A stretch of DNA of 35,564 bases from Acidovorax sp. MR-S7. Lineage in GTDB: Bacteria; Pseudomonadota; Gammaproteobacteria; Burkholderiales; Burkholderiaceae_C. Location: contig NZ_DF238964.1 in the NCBI RefSeq assembly GCF_000400995.2, forward strand, positions 1 to 35,564, in the 5' to 3' direction. This document shows positions 33,414 through 35,564 of this stretch, one piece after another. The notes under the pieces are model-generated. The model ran no database searches and was not told the origin of the DNA. It saw only the letters and a program-made list of their open reading frames with translations. Both the position numbers and the translations under genes were made by a program. Within the stretch, counting starts at the first letter, position 1; each line of letters opens with the position of its first letter.

Positions 33414-33428
33414 ATTGTCAAGATCAAT
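33414..33428. promoter_or_regulatory. Candidate LysR-binding box in the atuA-like/LysR gap
   Basis: ATTGTCAAGATCAAT contains a T-N11-A pattern (33415-33427) with ATTG/CAAT arms, the usual LysR recognition form. It lies 15 bases before the LysR ATG and 53 from the AtuA-like start. On the minus strand it contains TTGACA, a perfect -35 hexamer, though I see no matching -10. Confidence 0.45.
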
Positions 33429-33443
33429 TCATCTGGATTGCGA

Positions 33444-34364
33444 ATGAATATCTCCTCCCGCCAGATCGACGCTTTCCTGGCGTTGACCGCGCAGCGCAGC
33501 TTCACGCGCGCGGCGGCGCAGTGCCACCTGTCGCAGCCTGCCTTCAGCGCCCTCATCCGCGCGCTGGAGGACGGCCTGGGCCTGCGCCTGTTCGACCGCA
33601 GCACCCGCCACGTGGACCTGACGGCCGAGGGCGAGAATTTCCTGGAGGCCGCCCGCCGCATCCGCGCCGAGGTGGACAGCGCCCTGGGCGCCATGCGCGA
33701 CGCGGCCACGCTGCGGCGCGGGCGCGTGGCGATCGCGCTGCTGCCCTCGCTGGCGGCGGGCTGGCTGCCCGGCGTGCTGGCGCGCTACCGCGCGGAGCAC
33801 CCGGGCATCGAGCTGGACATCGCCGACGTGCTCTCCGAGTCCTGCATCGAGCGTGTCGCCACGGGCAAGGCCGACTTCGCGCTGGCCGCCATCCGCGCCG
33901 ACACGCCCGAGCTCCAGGCCGAGCCGTTTTGCAGCGACGGCTTCCACCTGGTGTGCCGGGCCGACCATCCTCTGGCCCGGCGGCGCCTGCCCGCCGCCGG
34001 CGCGGCCCAGCTGCGCGCGCTGGCCGCCTGGCCGTTCATCCACCTGGCGCGCCACAGCAGCGTGCGGCAGTACCTAGAGGCCGCCTTCCACCCGCAGGCC
34101 ATGCACACGCTGATGGAGGTCGAGCAGCTCGCCACCGTGATGGGCATGGTGCGCGCGGGGCTGGGCATCAGCGTGGTGCCCACGCTCACGCTGTTCCACT
34201 TCCAGCAAGAAGGGCTGGTCACGCGGCCGCTGCACCTGCCGGGCCTGACGCGGCAGATCTACCTGGTGCGCCGGCGCGACCGGGGCCTGTCGGTGGCGGC
34301 GCAGGCGCTTTATACGCAGGTGATGCGCCAGCGCCCGCCGCAGGAGACGCTATCCAAACGATAG
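33444..34364 (+). CDS. LysR-family transcriptional regulator (probable regulator of the AtuA-like genes)
   Basis: A 306-residue LysR protein. The helix-turn-helix segment is SSRQIDAFLALTAQRSFTRAAAQCHLSQPAFSALIRALEDGLG, followed by LFDRSTRHVDLTAEGENFL and a linker helix. The effector domain includes GRVAIALLPSLAAGWLPGVLARYRAEHPGIELDI and GMVRAGLGISVVPTLTL. I chose ATG 33444; a TTG two codons earlier is less likely. It diverges from the AtuA-like/Bug genes across 83 bases with a T-N11-A box, the classic LysR arrangement, so it probably activates them in response to the pathway substrate. The last codon is followed by TAG inside the start of hairpin repeat copy 5. Confidence 0.9.
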   Translation: MNISSRQIDAFLALTAQRSFTRAAAQCHLSQPAFSALIRALEDGLGLRLFDRSTRHVDLTAEGENFLEAARRIRAEVDSALGAMRDAATLRRGRVAIALLPSLAAGWLPGVLARYRAEHPGIELDIADVLSESCIERVATGKADFALAAIRADTPELQAEPFCSDGFHLVCRADHPLARRRLPAAGAAQLRALAAWPFIHLARHSSVRQYLEAAFHPQAMHTLMEVEQLATVMGMVRAGLGISVVPTLTLFHFQQEGLVTRPLHLPGLTRQIYLVRRRDRGLSVAAQALYTQVMRQRPPQETLSKR

Positions 34365-34400
34365 CTTCTCGCGCTTGCCACATAAGCGCTGGAGGCATTT
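34358..34400 (+). repeat. Dispersed 3'-end hairpin repeat, copy 5
   Basis: AACGATAGCTTCTC precedes arms GCGCTTG (34371-34377) and TAAGCGC (34383-34389, one G-T pair), then TGGAGGCATTTTT. The LysR stop codon TAG (34362-34364) is part of the ATAGCT head of the unit. The following T-run makes it terminator-like. The rest of the gap to 34498 holds no feature beyond the next ribosome site. Confidence 0.75.
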
Positions 34401-34498
34401 TTCATGCATATTCCCCACCCTGGGCGGCGGTACCGGCTTGGCACTGCCGCGCCCCCGGTGACACACTCGGGCCAGGCCCGCCACTCCAGGAGAAGACC

Positions 34499-35365
34499 AT
34501 GACCACGCCCAACACCATCTACGCCTGCATCGACGGCCTGGCCACCACCCACGCCGTGGTGGACGGCGCCGCCTGGGCCGCGCGCCGGCTGCAGGCGCCC
34601 CTGGCGCTGCTGCATGCGCTGGAGCGGCCCGAACCCATGCCCCCCGTGGGCGACTACAGCGGGGTGATCGGCATGGGCGCGCAGGACCTGCTGCTGCAGC
34701 GGCTCAACGCCCTGGACGAGGAACGCAGCCAGGTGGCCCAGGAGGCCGCGCGGCGCATGCTGTCCGATGCGCAGGCCCGCGTCGAAGTAGACAGCGTGCC
34801 CGCGCTGGACTTGCTGCTGCGCCACGGCGAGCTGACCGACGTGCTGCTGGAGCACGAAGCCAGCGCACGCCTGTTCGTGCTGGGGCGCAACTACCGCGCC
34901 AGCAGCCCGCGCAAGCTGCGGCTGGACCACCGCGTGGAGAGCGTGATCCGCAACGTGCGCCAGCCCGTCATGGTGATGACCATGCCCGACTTCACTGCGC
35001 CGGGCGGCTTCGTCCTCGCCTACGACGGCAGCGCCACCGCCCACCGCGCCGTGGAAGCCGTCGCACGCAGCCCGCTGCTGCGCGGCATGCCCGGCCTGCT
35101 GGCGATGGCGGGAGAGCCCACGGTGGAGATGCTCGAGCGCATGCAGGGCGCGCAGGCGCACCTGGAGCAGGCGGGCTTCGACATCACCACGCAGATCGTG
35201 CCCGGCGTGCCCGAGGAGGCCATCCCCGCCCTGCTCCAGTCGCACGGCAACGTGCTGCTGGTGCTGGGCGCCTACGGGCACTCGCGCATCCGCCAGCTCA
35301 TCGTGGGCAGCACCACCACGGCCCTGCTGCGGCTGTGCACCGTACCGGTCGTGGTGCTCCATTAA
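34499..35365 (+). CDS. Universal stress protein with two UspA domains
   Basis: A 288-residue cytoplasmic protein with two tandem Usp folds (about 1-150 and 158-288). The second ends VLLVLGAYGHSRIRQLIVGSTTTALLRLCTVPVVVLH, with the intact G-x2-G-x9-G-S/T nucleotide-binding motif. The first ends FVLGRNYRASSPRKLRLDHRVESVIRNVRQPVMVM and lacks that motif, so only one domain is expected to bind ATP. Tandem Usp proteins of this size are common in Proteobacteria and are linked to stress survival, by family knowledge only. AGGAG lies seven to eight bases before the ATG. It stands alone between two copies of the hairpin repeat. Confidence 0.92.
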   Translation: MTTPNTIYACIDGLATTHAVVDGAAWAARRLQAPLALLHALERPEPMPPVGDYSGVIGMGAQDLLLQRLNALDEERSQVAQEAARRMLSDAQARVEVDSVPALDLLLRHGELTDVLLEHEASARLFVLGRNYRASSPRKLRLDHRVESVIRNVRQPVMVMTMPDFTAPGGFVLAYDGSATAHRAVEAVARSPLLRGMPGLLAMAGEPTVEMLERMQGAQAHLEQAGFDITTQIVPGVPEEAIPALLQSHGNVLLVLGAYGHSRIRQLIVGSTTTALLRLCTVPVVVLH

Positions 35366-35406
35366 TGAGAGCTGCCAGCGCTTGCCAGCCAAGCGCTGGA
35401 GGGCGA
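35366..35406 (+). repeat. Dispersed 3'-end hairpin repeat, copy 6
   Basis: TGAGAGCTG is followed by perfect 10-base arms CCAGCGCTTG (35375-35384) and CAAGCGCTGG (35390-35399) with a CCAGC loop, then AGGGCG. It begins one base after the Usp stop. No T-run follows, unlike copies 1 and 5. Confidence 0.85.
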
Positions 35407-35564
35407 TCCGATGCTCAACCCTCTACCTGTGGGAACCTCTCACAACCCCATGATTGACGGATCCGAATAGGCACGATTGGACGCCAGCCATTTTGAATGC
35501 GCGATGAGGCCTTACGGCGGTCTGCGCCTCGTGCATTGAGGGGCCTTGCCGCCCCGATGGCTCA
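35407..35564. other. Right edge, no identifiable gene
   Basis: This stretch has short stop-interrupted frames on both strands. It is slightly less GC-rich than the genes (for example around ATTGACGGATCCGAATAGG). It may be the upstream or downstream region of a gene beyond the window. GGGGCCTTGCCGCCCC near 35539 can form a small hairpin. Nothing further can be supported. Confidence 0.5.

Noticed and set aside
35407-35564. Possible transposon end at the right edge
   Set aside because: There is no recognisable terminal repeat, target duplication or transposase frame in the available bases.

Overview
The window is ordinary-looking chromosomal DNA of a high-GC betaproteobacterium, most likely family Comamonadaceae (Acidovorax/Alicycliphilus/Diaphorobacter/Comamonas-like). 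The reasons are the housekeeping gene orders (clpS-clpA; sucA-sucB-lpdA followed by zapE), the abundance of LysR regulators and Bug-type receptors, very high GC with strong third-position bias, and a short hairpin repeat (core CCAGCGCTTG-N5-CAAGCGCTGG) at gene ends, of a kind I associate with comamonad genomes. The assignment is by recognition, not by a search. I found no rRNA, tRNA, CRISPR array, insertion sequence or prophage.

Layout. 1-1034: a BenM/CatM-like LysR regulator whose target probably lies left of the window. 1100-7776 (minus): a seven-gene cluster gntK-dctQ-dctM-dctP-SDR-edd-eda, with several overlapping or closely spaced junctions. It reads as a sugar-acid (probably gluconate) module: TRAP import, phosphorylation by gluconokinase, then Entner-Doudoroff dehydratase and aldolase. 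A LacI-type GntR-like repressor gene (7966-8991) diverges from it. Two near-identical TAGCGCTA-centred palindromes, a terminator-like leader hairpin and a possible 13-codon leader ORF lie between or overlap the two gene starts. 9049-11820 (minus): clpS-clpA. 11902-15474 (minus): dnaE. 15573-16370 (plus): bamD. 16410-18509 (minus): dinG-type helicase. 18637-19428 (plus): PP2C phosphatase. 19483-27043 (minus): sucA-sucB-lpdA (2-oxoglutarate dehydrogenase), then zapE and a periplasmic coiled-coil protein of unknown function. 27266-30621 (plus): AI-2E-type membrane protein and a membrane PDC/PAS-PAS-GGDEF diguanylate cyclase. 30624-33360 (minus): AtuA-like (DUF1446) large and small proteins plus a Bug receptor, with a divergent LysR gene (33444-34364). 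34499-35365 (plus): tandem-domain universal stress protein. The last ~160 bases hold nothing I can identify.

The parts most worth a second look are regulatory and structural: (i) the six-copy hairpin family, which sits just after stop codons in a constant orientation and at some sites supplies the stop codon; (ii) a separate inverted repeat whose arms contain the stop codons of two convergent genes; (iii) the gntK leader; (iv) an intrinsic terminator inside the suc operon ahead of lpdA; and (v) the LysR/AtuA-large/AtuA-small/Bug cassette, whose substrate is unknown. I saw no defence or mobile system, and no clearly new multi-gene machine.
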